The translations under genes were made by a program, and so were the position numbers. A DNA stretch of 50,092 nucleotides from positions 1 to 50,092 of the forward strand of contig CAZKUN010000040.1 of NCBI GenBank assembly GCA_964555935.1. Reading direction: 5' to 3'. The number at the start of each line of letters is the position of its first letter. Position 1 is the stretch's first letter. The stretch is from CAZKUN01 sp964555935 (lineage in GTDB: Bacteria; Armatimonadota; Zipacnadia; Zipacnadales; VGFC01). This document shows, in pieces, positions 33,351-42,722 of the stretch. Under the pieces are notes generated by a model. That model had not been told where the DNA came from and made no database searches. It was given only the letters and a program-made list of their open reading frames with translations.

Positions 33351-36206
33351 ATGTATAGATTCCTGCCCACAACCATTGCGCTACTGACTGCGATCGGTCT
33401 CGGCCCGTGCTGCGTGGCCGATGCGGCTCCGCGCGAGTTTATGATCGGCGTGAGCGGCGACTACCCCAACGGCATCGACGGGCAACTCTCAGCGCGAGGG
33501 CTGCCCTGGCAGCGCGTCTTCGCGTGGGAGATGAAGCAGCCCGAAGTGCTGGCGCGGTTTGACGTGCTGATGCTCTCGTGCCTGCCGACCGCCCACCAAT
33601 CGGAGGCGGAGAAGGCCCTGATTCCCTGGCTTGAGGCCGGCGGGCGGGCGTTCGTTGAGACGTGGGCGGCCCAGACGGACTTCCCACTGCTGAAGTTCGT
33701 CAAGGTCGCGAGCGGCGCTCCCACCAAGGGCGACGTCATCATCACGAGCGCCGCTCACCCGATCTCCGCCGCGCTGGATGTGGCTAAGCCCATCGACATG
33801 CATCACCTGCAGGGCGTTCGCGTCTGGCCACAGGATGAATCGGCAGGCGAGATCCTCGGCTACTACTGCCAGGACGGCGCAGGCGAGCACAATGAGAAGT
33901 GGCCGGCGATTGTGCGGGTCAAGGTGGGCGAGGGCGAGATCATCTACTCCGGCGCGCCGCTGGCGTTCGCGCGCTTCCACCGCGGCAACTCAGCGGAGCC
34001 ACTGCTGGACGGGATCATCAACTACCTGCTGCGAGGCGAGGTCGCGCCAAAGCTGCTCTGGACCGAGCCCGACAACGACGCGCCGCCAAGCAGCGGCGAG
34101 CGAGTGAGGTCGGGCGAAGATTCGGAGGACGCTCCGCCAACTGACTCGACGGCCGAGCCCGGCTTCCCGGATGAGCCGGTCGCCGTGCCCGAGGGGTATG
34201 AGTTCATTGAGGTTGCCGCCGATGAATCGTGCAATATCCCGATTGAGGTGGGCCCGATTGACTTGGCCGCGGCGGCGCCGACCGTTCTGGTGTTCGACGC
34301 GGAGTTCGCGGAGAGCGGCGCGCCTCGACGGCCGTGTCTGTGGATGAGTTTCTGGCCGGATCGGGTGGAGCTAAACCGGGGCAAGCGCGCGGGCGGGAAA
34401 CCGGTTGCCACAGCCGCGTGGGAGGCGGCGGAGGGACTGTCTGGGTACATCCGACGCCGCGAGGGAATGGTCTCGCTCATCGTGGGACCCGACGAGGTGC
34501 TGGCTGCCAAGATCACGACCAAACCCGGATGCCTCGCCATGAAACCGGGGGCGGTGAGCGTAGGCGATCCGTACATTCAGCCGGTTGGTCCCGTGCGGTT
34601 TGCGGATGACTTCATGCGGGCCAGCAGCTCCGAGAGCCCGTGGACGCCGGTGACGGGCGAATGGCAACAAGCGGGAGTGGGCAACGAGGAATACTCGATC
34701 AACGGGTTCTGCTACATCGGCAAGGGCGATGGGCAGGCGATGGCCACGGCGGGCGATTGGATTTGGGAGGACTACTCGGTGAGCGTGGCCGCGCGTCCTG
34801 ATACGGAGGGCGCGGTTGTGGGCGTGGCGGGGCTGGTGCTGGATGAGACGGATTACGTCGCGCTGCTGAGCGGACCGGAATGGACGCGCATCGTGCGGGT
34901 ATTGGGCGGCGATGAGGCGGTCCTGGCCGAGAAGCCGGGCGGGTGCGTCGACGGCAGCTGGTACCGGCTGGCGCTGCGCGTGGACCGGGATGAGTTGGGG
35001 GCATACATGGACGGCGAAAGCGTGCTGACATGCCCCAACCCGGCAGCGCGAAGCGGCGTCGCCGGCCTGATAGTGAGAGGCGGCTCGGCACGGTTTGACG
35101 ACCTCATCGCACAGCCCTCGGACGAACCGCTGATCGCCCCGCGCAACGAGGGTGGATCCGTCGCGGACATCCCACCGTCGATGGGACCGCACGACTACAT
35201 GACATGGGCGAATCCCGGCTCGCCGTGGACGGTCATCCGCGTCGGCGACGACCTGCTGTGGCACGCGTCTGATTTCATCGGCGACCTGGACGCGACCATG
35301 ACGGTTCAGGCTGACGACCTCCCGTACGCGCGCAGCCTGATCGCGTCCCCGAGGATGGATGCGCCAGTCGATGAACGAATCACGATCACCGTCGCCGGCC
35401 ACGGACCGAACGCTGAGGTCACGCTGACGGCACCGGGGCAGAAGACGATCCGCAAGATGGTGGTCATCGGAGACGGGGATGTCTTGGCTCTCTCGCGACG
35501 CGGGTCAGCGGTGAGGGCGGCGTGCGCGGGACGCCCGATCGGCAAGCCCGTGACGATGAAAGGCCCGTGCCGACTGGCGGCCGGCATTGAGGGCGCGCCG
35601 ATCTCGGTGGACGCGTTGGAGGCCGTTTCGCCGCAAGTGCGGGACTACGTGTTTGGCGTCGCGCCGACGGACTGGCAAGTTTCCGAGGGCTCATGGGAGG
35701 TTGCCGCGCGCTGGGCGTGTGACGGCCGGTGGTCGTGGCTGGCGGGCTGGGGAGCCGAGGACGCGGTGATCTGGAACAAGCACGCCGTGCAGGGCGACGT
35801 GGCGGTCGATTACTGGGTCGGCACGAAGATGAAAGCCCCCGGCGGCCCGGAGACGAAACGGTGTCGCGACTACAACACGGTCCTCTGCGGCGACAAGACT
35901 AGCGCCCAGAGCGGGTACAGCTTCACGATCGGCGGCGACGGCGGCGCGAAGACGCAACTGCTCAGAAACGGCGAGGTGGTCGCCGAGAACGCTGACGCGC
36001 GCGTGCCGTCGGGGTATAATGTCCACCATCGGTGGTTCCGCGTCCGGGCGTCGAGAATCGGACACCGCGTCGCGCTCGAGTTTGAGGGCCACACGGTGCT
36101 GGAGTACGAAGACCCCGAGCCGTTGCCCGGCGGGTACGTTGGCCTCTGGACGCGAAACAGCGGCGTGTTGATCCCGCGCGTGACCATCTGGTCCGGCGGG
36201 AGCTGA
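33351..36206 (+). CDS. Giant secreted protein with GATase/ThuA-like and concanavalin-like domains
   Basis: 951 residues starting at ATG 33351 with a signal peptide (TTIALLTAIGLGPCCVADA). Residues about 27-230 resemble the GATase1-like/ThuA-like fold (RFDVLMLSCLPTAHQSEAEKALIPWLEAGGRAFVE... GEIIYSGAPLAFARF). A low-complexity acidic/proline linker follows (about 240-280). After it come several beta-sandwich units with the ADDFMR..SS..PWTPVTGEW, YSVSVAARPDTEGAVVGVAGLVLD and GSWYRLALRVDRDELGAYMDG pattern of DUF1080-type concanavalin-like domains. It probably sits outside the cytoplasm and binds or modifies glycans. No catalytic residues can be named. It is followed after 18 bases by the HzsA-related gene, which suggests an operon. 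Confidence 0.7.
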   Translation: MYRFLPTTIALLTAIGLGPCCVADAAPREFMIGVSGDYPNGIDGQLSARGLPWQRVFAWEMKQPEVLARFDVLMLSCLPTAHQSEAEKALIPWLEAGGRAFVETWAAQTDFPLLKFVKVASGAPTKGDVIITSAAHPISAALDVAKPIDMHHLQGVRVWPQDESAGEILGYYCQDGAGEHNEKWPAIVRVKVGEGEIIYSGAPLAFARFHRGNSAEPLLDGIINYLLRGEVAPKLLWTEPDNDAPPSSGERVRSGEDSEDAPPTDSTAEPGFPDEPVAVPEGYEFIEVAADESCNIPIEVGPIDLAAAAPTVLVFDAEFAESGAPRRPCLWMSFWPDRVELNRGKRAGGKPVATAAWEAAEGLSGYIRRREGMVSLIVGPDEVLAAKITTKPGCLAMKPGAVSVGDPYIQPVGPVRFADDFMRASSSESPWTPVTGEWQQAGVGNEEYSINGFCYIGKGDGQAMATAGDWIWEDYSVSVAARPDTEGAVVGVAGLVLDETDYVALLSGPEWTRIVRVLGGDEAVLAEKPGGCVDGSWYRLALRVDRDELGAYMDGESVLTCPNPAARSGVAGLIVRGGSARFDDLIAQPSDEPLIAPRNEGGSVADIPPSMGPHDYMTWANPGSPWTVIRVGDDLLWHASDFIGDLDATMTVQADDLPYARSLIASPRMDAPVDERITITVAGHGPNAEVTLTAPGQKTIRKMVVIGDGDVLALSRRGSAVRAACAGRPIGKPVTMKGPCRLAAGIEGAPISVDALEAVSPQVRDYVFGVAPTDWQVSEGSWEVAARWACDGRWSWLAGWGAEDAVIWNKHAVQGDVAVDYWVGTKMKAPGGPETKRCRDYNTVLCGDKTSAQSGYSFTIGGDGGAKTQLLRNGEVVAENADARVPSGYNVHHRWFRVRASRIGHRVALEFEGHTVLEYEDPEPLPGGYVGLWTRNSGVLIPRVTIWSGGS

Positions 36207-36224
36207 CCTTCAGAAAGGGCGGCC

Positions 36225-38987
36225 ATGCTCAGCCCCAGACACCACCTGGGCCTACTACCATTGTGCGCGCTGATCGCGGGCGCGACTGGGTCGGCCAGTG
36301 GCCAGGACTGGCGCGATGCGGTTGCCGCCAACCTGACGCGTGACACCGCGTTGCAGGCTGTTGCCCAATTCCCCGATGACCGTCTTGCCCTTGAGGCTGT
36401 CGCTGATTGGCTGGCGCAGGATGGCGTGACAGAGCCGCTATCAGGCCCGGAGGCCGAGGCCTATCTGGCCGAGCGCGAGCGCCGGCGCGACGCGCGTCTG
36501 GCGACGCATCGCGACACGCTGAAGTCCATTGCCTTCACCAAGCACTACGACCTGGGCGGATCCCATTACGCATACACCGAGGGCCAGAGCGACGCGCAGA
36601 ACGAGCGTCACTTCGTGCCCGGCGCGAGCCTCTGCGTGCTGGACCTCGACGGGCGTTACGGCACGGTGCGGACGCTCGTGGATGACCGCGGCGGCGTGAT
36701 TCGCGACCCGGACGTGAGCTTCGACGGCGAGCGCGTGCTGTTTGCCTGGAAGAAGTCGCTTGACGAGGACGATTATCACCTCTACGAGATGCGCGTCGCC
36801 GATGGCGAGGTCAGGCAACTCACGGATGGTCTCGGCTTCGCTGACTACGAGGCCACCTATCTGCCGAGCGGAGAGATCGTCTTCAACTCGACTCGCTGCG
36901 TGCAGATCGTCGACTGCTGGTGGACCGAGGTCAGCAACCTCTACACGTGCGACGCCGACGGGAATTACCTCCGGCGCTTGAGCTACGATCAGGTCCACAC
37001 GAACTTCCCGACAATCACGCCCGACGGGCGGGTGATCTACACCAAGTGGGAGTATAGCGACCGCGGGCAGATCTACCCGCAAGGGCTGTTTGAGATGAAG
37101 CCCGACGGGACGGGACAGACGGAGCTGTATGGCAACAACTCGTTTTTCCCGACTGCGATCATGCACGCGCGGGCGATTCCCGGCACGGGCAAGCTTGTCG
37201 CGATCTTCAGCGGGCATCACACGCACCAGAACGGGTGGCTGGGCACTCTCGACCCACGGCTCGGGCGGCAAGAGAATAGCGGCGCTCAACTCATCGCGCC
37301 GATCCGCAAGACCGAGGCGGTTCATGTCGACCAGTACGGGCAGAGCGGGCACCAGTTCCAGTACCCGTACCCGCTGAGCGAGACGGAGTTCATCGTCGCG
37401 ATGCGGCCGGAGGGTACGGCGCGGTATGGGATCTACTGGGTGAACGCCGATGGCGAGCGCGAACTGCTGGCGTCTGATCCGGCGATCTCGTGCAACCAGC
37501 CGGTTCCCGTCAGGCCGAGACCCATACCTCACGCGAGGCCCCGCCTTGCTGACTACGAGCGCGACACGGGCACTGTCTACCTCCACGATATCTATGATGG
37601 GCCGGGACTGGTGGGAGTCGAGCGGGGCGGCATCAAGTCGCTGCGCGTGATCGCCCTTGAGTACCGAGCGGCCGGTGTAGGCAGCAATGGCAACGCGGGC
37701 CCCGCCGGTGGGGCGATGATCTCAACGCCCGTCTCGATCCAGGGCACGTGGGACGTCAAACGGATTCTCGGCACGACGCCCGTTCACGAGGATGGCTCGG
37801 CGTGTTTCACGGTCCCCGCGCAGACGCCCGTCTACTTCCAGGCGCTCGACGCGGATGGATTTGCCGCCCAGACGATGCGGAGTTGGGTCGCGCTCCAGCC
37901 GGGCGAGGCGGTCAGTTGCGTTGGGTGCCATGAGGACAAGAACTCGGCGCCGCTGGCCGTGAACACCTCGCTCGCGATGAGGGGCGGGCCGAAGGAACTG
38001 AGGCCATGGCGCGGTCCGTCAGGCTCATCTGGCTTCAGCTTTCCCACGGAGATTCAGCCGATCCTGGACCGACACTGCGTGTCATGCCACCACGTTGAGG
38101 GCGCCCGGTCAGCCGCGGCGGATGCGTTTGACCCCGACACCATGGAGGTCGCGCTACCGTGGGCCGGTGATGCGACGTGGAAGTACACGCTCGAGGAGCC
38201 CAATGGTGACTGGCGCGCCGCCGATTTCGACGACGGCGACTGGCTCGAGGGTCCTGGTGGCTTCGGCAATCCGGGGACGCCTGGCGCCAAGGTCGGCACC
38301 GAGTGGCTTGGCAAGGAGATCTGGCTGCGTCGGGCCTTCGACCTCGATGCCGTGCCAGGAGAACCGGGGCTCATGGTCCACCACGATGAGGACATCGAGG
38401 TGACCATCAACGGGCAGCGGGCATTCCACGCATCCGGCTACCTCCAGGCGTACAAGCTCACCCACATGGAGCCGCTTGGCTCGCAGGCGTTGGGGGGGGG
38501 GACGAACGTGATGGCGGTCTACTGCAAACAGACCATCGGCGGCCAGTACGTGGATGTGGGCATCGTGGATATCGCAACCGACGCGCCGACGGGACCGAAG
38601 GCGGCGTTCAGCCTCAAAGGCACGGGGCCTCTCGATCCCGGATCGCTGCGGTACTGGAGCGATGCGTATCTGGCTCTCGCCGATCGTCGCGTCTCGGACT
38701 GGATCAACATTCAGTCCGTCCCGAGCATGCTGCCGCCATACCACGCGGGCGCCGCGACGAGCCCGCTCATCAACATGCTGCGCTCGGGGCACAATGGTGT
38801 GGAACTGAGTGATGATGAGTTGCATCGCATCGCGACGTGGATCGATCTGCTCGTGCCGTTCTGCGGCGATTACCGCGACGGCCTGCAGGGCGACCACCTA
38901 AGGAAGTACGAGCACTTCCAGGCGAAGCGTGACCGGTGGGAGGCGCAGGAAGCGCGGAACGTCGAGGCGCTGTTGGCAAGTGAGTGA
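36225..38987 (+). CDS. HzsA-related secreted cytochrome-type protein
   Basis: 920 residues with a signal peptide (LGLLPLCALIAGATGSASG). The middle part follows the hydrazine-synthase-alpha-like family seen widely in Planctomycetota: PD40-like blades (VSFDGERVLFAWKK, TPDGRVIYTKWEYSDRGQIYPQ), GNNSFFPTAIMHARAIPGTGKLVAIFSGHH, and a haem-type CVGCH at residues 565-569 with a second CVSCH at 618-622. Between the second motif and the C-terminus lies an inserted galactose-binding-like sandwich (about 640-780, WKYTLEEPNGDW..ADFDDGDWLEG). The C-terminal helical part (MLRSGHNGVELSDDELHRIATWID) is of Planctomycete-cytochrome type. True hydrazine synthesis is not implied because no HzsB/C or hydroxylamine genes are present. 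Role is probably oxidative or surface-associated. Confidence 0.82.
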   Translation: MLSPRHHLGLLPLCALIAGATGSASGQDWRDAVAANLTRDTALQAVAQFPDDRLALEAVADWLAQDGVTEPLSGPEAEAYLAERERRRDARLATHRDTLKSIAFTKHYDLGGSHYAYTEGQSDAQNERHFVPGASLCVLDLDGRYGTVRTLVDDRGGVIRDPDVSFDGERVLFAWKKSLDEDDYHLYEMRVADGEVRQLTDGLGFADYEATYLPSGEIVFNSTRCVQIVDCWWTEVSNLYTCDADGNYLRRLSYDQVHTNFPTITPDGRVIYTKWEYSDRGQIYPQGLFEMKPDGTGQTELYGNNSFFPTAIMHARAIPGTGKLVAIFSGHHTHQNGWLGTLDPRLGRQENSGAQLIAPIRKTEAVHVDQYGQSGHQFQYPYPLSETEFIVAMRPEGTARYGIYWVNADGERELLASDPAISCNQPVPVRPRPIPHARPRLADYERDTGTVYLHDIYDGPGLVGVERGGIKSLRVIALEYRAAGVGSNGNAGPAGGAMISTPVSIQGTWDVKRILGTTPVHEDGSACFTVPAQTPVYFQALDADGFAAQTMRSWVALQPGEAVSCVGCHEDKNSAPLAVNTSLAMRGGPKELRPWRGPSGSSGFSFPTEIQPILDRHCVSCHHVEGARSAAADAFDPDTMEVALPWAGDATWKYTLEEPNGDWRAADFDDGDWLEGPGGFGNPGTPGAKVGTEWLGKEIWLRRAFDLDAVPGEPGLMVHHDEDIEVTINGQRAFHASGYLQAYKLTHMEPLGSQALGGGTNVMAVYCKQTIGGQYVDVGIVDIATDAPTGPKAAFSLKGTGPLDPGSLRYWSDAYLALADRRVSDWINIQSVPSMLPPYHAGAATSPLINMLRSGHNGVELSDDELHRIATWIDLLVPFCGDYRDGLQGDHLRKYEHFQAKRDRWEAQEARNVEALLASE

Positions 38988-39011
38988 GAACCGGCAGCGC
39001 CCCCTGGAAGT

Positions 39012-39085
39012 GGTTTCAGAACCCCCGTAGGTCGAAGCTCCAGCTTCGACAGGCCCGGTTGTTGGGGTTCTGAAACCGCCCCTAC
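39012..39085 (-). repeat. Composite nested stem-loop repeats (copies 7 and 7b)
   Basis: GTAGGTCGAAGCTCCAGCTTCGAC (plus strand, 39027-39050) is a typical GTAG-headed hairpin. It lies inside the loop of a larger inverted repeat, GGTTTCAGAACCCC (39012-39025) and GGGGTTCTGAAACC (39064-39077). The outer repeat's right arm begins on the minus strand with GTAGGGGCGG, whose TAG is the stop codon of the epimerase gene. One repeat seems to have inserted into another. Confidence 0.65.
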
Positions 39086-40008
39086 TCCCTGAACCAATCC
39101 ACCGTATTCTGAATCCCCTCGGTGATCTCGTACTTCGGCGCCCAGCCGGTGGTCTCTCTGAGGCGCGTGCAGTCGAGGTACGTGTGCCTCACCTCGCCGG
39201 GGCGGGCTGGGTCGTGGATGATCTCGCCATCGTAGCCGGTCGCCTTGACCAGCGCGGCGGTGAGTTCGTTGACTGAAGTCGCGACGCCCGTCCCCACGTT
39301 GAAGATCGACTGAGCCGGCGCGTCCATGGCGGCCATGTTGGCGGCGACGATATCGCTGACGTGGATGTAGTCGCGCGTGGCCTCGCCATCGCCGAAGATG
39401 TGAGGCTCCTTGCCGGCCATCAGGAGGCTCGTGAAGATCGCGATCACGCCCGCCTCGCCGTGTGGGTCCTGGCGCGGCCCGTAGACGTTCGAGTAGCGCA
39501 TGATGACGAAGTCCAGGCCCGATTCCGCATGGGCGGCCCGCAGGTAGACCTCGAAGGCGTATTTGCTGACGCCATAGGGGCAGATCGGAGCCCCAGGCGC
39601 GCTCTCTTTGACGGGCAGTTCAGCCGGATCGCCATACACGGCGCCGCCGCTGGATGTGGAGATGAACCGCCTGCCACCAATCTTGCGGAAAGGGACGAGG
39701 ACGTTGAGGCTACCGATGATGTTGGTCTGAGCATCGAGCGCGGGGTCCTCGGTGGAGACGACGACGGACGCCTGTGCCGCGAGATGGTGGATGATCTCGG
39801 GTCGGAAATCCTCGATGGCCTTGGCGGTCGCTACTGCGTCGCGGATGTCAACCACATTCAGCGTCGCCGCCGGGTTGACGTTCGCTTCCTTCCCCGTCGA
39901 GAGATTATCGATGATGGCGACTTCGTGACCCTCGCCGACGAGCGCGTCAACGAGGTGTGATGCGATGAATCCGGCTCCGCCGGTGACAAGTATCCTGGAC
40001 ACGCTCAT
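39082..40008 (-). CDS. NAD-dependent sugar-nucleotide epimerase/dehydratase
   Basis: 308 residues. ATG 40008 is used (MSVSRILVTGGAGFIASHL) because AGGGGAG precedes it; the longer open frame to 40068 adds an unlikely N-terminus. Extended SDR features are the NAD motif GGAGFIASHL, the IDNLSTGKEANVN ribose/specificity loop, SSGGAVYGDPAELPV and the catalytic YGVSKYAFE (Y-x3-K), then MRYSNVYGPRQDP. It is closest in style to UDP-glucose 4-epimerase or dTDP-glucose 4,6-dehydratase relatives with an NAD+ hydride shuttle. The exact sugar cannot be read. Its stop lies in a GTAG repeat. Confidence 0.9.
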   Translation of the reverse strand: MSVSRILVTGGAGFIASHLVDALVGEGHEVAIIDNLSTGKEANVNPAATLNVVDIRDAVATAKAIEDFRPEIIHHLAAQASVVVSTEDPALDAQTNIIGSLNVLVPFRKIGGRRFISTSSGGAVYGDPAELPVKESAPGAPICPYGVSKYAFEVYLRAAHAESGLDFVIMRYSNVYGPRQDPHGEAGVIAIFTSLLMAGKEPHIFGDGEATRDYIHVSDIVAANMAAMDAPAQSIFNVGTGVATSVNELTAALVKATGYDGEIIHDPARPGEVRHTYLDCTRLRETTGWAPKYEITEGIQNTVDWFRE

Positions 40009-40152
40009 TCTCCCCTGCTTCTGTGCTGAGACCAGTCGAGTGTACAAGATGCGCGGCCCCGGACGCAACCGACGGCGCGGGAAGGTCGGCGCGCCGACGG
40101 GCTACAATCAGTACCGTGAACGTCCGATCGATCTGCCCAGGGAGCCCTCAAC

Positions 40153-42708
40153 ATGAGAGCCGCGACTCCGTTCGTCCTGCTCGCCTTCGCGTGCCCTTGC
40201 CACGCCCAGGCGACCTTCGCCGACTCGATGCCGAGCGCGGAGACGGTCGCCGATCGGCTCTTCTCGCTGATCGACCCGGCCGCCGAGGAAGTGGCCGCCG
40301 CGCTGGCGCTCCATGGTCGCGGCGAGCATCAGGCGGCGCTCGATGCGTGGCGCGACGTGAAGGTAGCCCAGTTTCGGAAGCTCTACCTAGGCAAGTACCT
40401 CTGGCACTCGTCGTTCGTCAACATCAAGCGGTCGGACTGGCACGTCGGGCGGAAGGTCGAGGGTTATTCGGAGGTCGATCGCTGGGGCGACCGCGGCGCG
40501 CCGGGCACGAACCCGCCCATCGACTGGATCAGCGATAAAGTCGAGCACAACATCGACGCCAAGTACACCGGTTACGGCTGGTACCTGCGCTACAACAACC
40601 TCGCCGGCGCGGCCCACGCCACGGGCGATCCCATCTACATGCGCAAGTGGTTTGGGGTCACTGCCGACTTCGCCCTGAACCAGCGGCGGATGATCACCGA
40701 GGGCGAGGTCGATCCCGATCTGCTGGCATTCTACGGGTGCAAGTGGGACTACCGCGACTTCGCGTCCTCACTGTTTCAGGCCCACCGGGTGATGAACATC
40801 CTGAAGTCGATCGGGGTCTTCGCCAAGTCGCTTACGCCCGAGGATCGGGAGACTCCGTGGGACGAGATCGATGCAGTGGACGAGCTGCCCGTCGCGGCGT
40901 CCGACATCGCGACGATCCCCTCGCGCGAGCTGGCGTTGATCGCCATCTCGCTCATGATGGATCACCCGGAGGCGTTGATCGGACGGTACGTGGAGGGGAG
41001 CGCGATTCCGAATCAACGTAAGGAAGGGCTGCTCGCCCTTCTCTCACTCAGCGTGGCATTTCCGGAGTTCAAGCAGGCCGATGAATTGCGGGCGACGGTG
41101 ACGCCGGCGTGGGAGAAGTTTACGCGCTACTGGTTCTTGCCCGACGGTGCGGATATGGAGCAGTCTTTCAACTACAACGGCGGCGACGTCGAGACCACGC
41201 ACAACTTGCTGCAGCTCTTCGGCGACCAGCCACTCCCCGAGTGGCTCGCACGGGCGAAGGCGGGCAGCGATATGTACCGGAGGCTGCGCGCGGCCTTGCT
41301 GCTCCCAATAGGTGACGCGCCCCAAGTCGGCAACAGCCACATCGCCCGCTCGCCGGAGATCTGGCTGGGCGGCGACGTGGCTCGCGAGTGGTCCGCCGAA
41401 ATGGCCGAGGCGCTCGGAGGCGTGCCGGGCCCGCTTGAAGGTGAAGAGGAGGATCCACTCATACCGAGCATCGTCGCGCGGATGTGGGGCAGCGCCGATG
41501 AGGAGCCCGCCTTCACGTCCATCGCATTCCCCTACATGGGCTACACGATGATGCGCGATGGGTGGGACCAAGACAGCCTCGCGCTGTTCTTCATGGGCTC
41601 GTATAAGACGAGCGGGCACATCAACGCGGACGTCAACGGTGTGCAGGTGGTCGCCTACGGCAGGCCCTTGCTCGTTTACGCCGGGGTGCCGACGTACGGT
41701 TATGAGGGCTACCTGAAAGTCGCGCCGCCGAACTTCGCGACGTATGTCTCGGAGCCATCATCGCACAAGATCAACACGGTGCTGGTCGATGGCTGGTCGC
41801 AGAAGCGTGAGGAGCAGAAGGCGCCAACGAGCGTGACCGGTAGCCTTTGGCACTCGTCCGAGCGCTTTGACTTCACCCAACGCGTCTACGACGGCGGGTA
41901 CCGCAAGTGCGTCCCACCGAGCAATCGGCTGGAAGCGGACCACAGCGTCACCCACGAGCGCGCGGTGTGGTTCGTGAAGCCGGCGAAGCTCTGGATCGTC
42001 GCCGACACGATGAGGAACTCGGGTGAGGAGACGCGCGCCTACTCCCAGGTCTGGAACTTCCCGCCGCGCGTCGACGAGGAGAAGCGGCCTGTCCATGGCT
42101 TCGCCGAGGACGAGGTTGGGTTCGATGCCGAAGCCCGGCGCATTTCCACCTCAGACCCCGGCGCGCCGAACGTCCACCTATACCACTTCGGCGTGGACGA
42201 GATCACTTACGAAAAGTACTACGGCGAGACAGAGCCGACCGTCATCGAGCCTGCGGGAGAGGGACAGAATCCGGTTCTCGGCTGGTACGCTCGGTTCATC
42301 GCCGATGCCGTGCCCGCAGTCGATGTCCACGCGACGTGGCGCGGCGGACCCGGGGCCTCGACGCTCATCACAGTCATCGCTCCGAGCCCGACTGAGACAT
42401 CACCCGTCGCCGAGGCGAATGAGGTCCCGGGCGGGTTCGAACTCACACTCACCGATGGTCAGAAGATCGGCTTCGCCATCGCTGACGAGACGCGAGAACT
42501 GACCGCCTTGGGCGTCTCTCTCCAGGCTGAGTCACTCCTGATGCACTCAGGCGAGGCCGTCACGGGGATCGCGCTCGGAGGAGAGAGCGACTACGAGTTC
42601 GAGGTGCGGGACGGGGAGCCTGTGCCGACCCAGCAGATCACCGCGCCGACGGGCTTCGCGTGGGTCGAAACGCCCGAGGGAATCGCCCCGGAGTATCACC
42701 CCGAGTAG
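40153..42708 (+). CDS. Secreted heparinase II/III-family-like polysaccharide lyase
   Basis: 851 residues with a signal peptide (FVLLAFACPCHAQA). Residues about 40-370 are an alpha/alpha toroid (AALDAWRDVKVAQF, NNLAGAAHATGDPIYMRKWFG, YYGC..W-type and WFLPDGADMEQSFNYNGGDVETTHN). The C-terminal half is an anti-parallel beta-sandwich with YMGYTMMRDGWDQDSLALFFMGSYKTSGHINADVNGVQVVAYGRPLLV, the core pattern of heparinase II/III domains, including the conserved Tyr/His-rich strand. The enzyme probably cleaves uronic-acid-containing glycans by beta-elimination outside the cytoplasm. It is divergent from the epimerase gene. Confidence 0.82.
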   Translation: MRAATPFVLLAFACPCHAQATFADSMPSAETVADRLFSLIDPAAEEVAAALALHGRGEHQAALDAWRDVKVAQFRKLYLGKYLWHSSFVNIKRSDWHVGRKVEGYSEVDRWGDRGAPGTNPPIDWISDKVEHNIDAKYTGYGWYLRYNNLAGAAHATGDPIYMRKWFGVTADFALNQRRMITEGEVDPDLLAFYGCKWDYRDFASSLFQAHRVMNILKSIGVFAKSLTPEDRETPWDEIDAVDELPVAASDIATIPSRELALIAISLMMDHPEALIGRYVEGSAIPNQRKEGLLALLSLSVAFPEFKQADELRATVTPAWEKFTRYWFLPDGADMEQSFNYNGGDVETTHNLLQLFGDQPLPEWLARAKAGSDMYRRLRAALLLPIGDAPQVGNSHIARSPEIWLGGDVAREWSAEMAEALGGVPGPLEGEEEDPLIPSIVARMWGSADEEPAFTSIAFPYMGYTMMRDGWDQDSLALFFMGSYKTSGHINADVNGVQVVAYGRPLLVYAGVPTYGYEGYLKVAPPNFATYVSEPSSHKINTVLVDGWSQKREEQKAPTSVTGSLWHSSERFDFTQRVYDGGYRKCVPPSNRLEADHSVTHERAVWFVKPAKLWIVADTMRNSGEETRAYSQVWNFPPRVDEEKRPVHGFAEDEVGFDAEARRISTSDPGAPNVHLYHFGVDEITYEKYYGETEPTVIEPAGEGQNPVLGWYARFIADAVPAVDVHATWRGGPGASTLITVIAPSPTETSPVAEANEVPGGFELTLTDGQKIGFAIADETRELTALGVSLQAESLLMHSGEAVTGIALGGESDYEFEVRDGEPVPTQQITAPTGFAWVETPEGIAPEYHPE

Positions 42709-42722
42709 CAACAACGCGGCGG

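Noticed and set aside
36225..38987. Genuine hydrazine synthase (anammox)
   Set aside because: Only the alpha-like fold is present; no HzsB/HzsC, hydrazine dehydrogenase or hydroxylamine-type multihaem genes are in the window.
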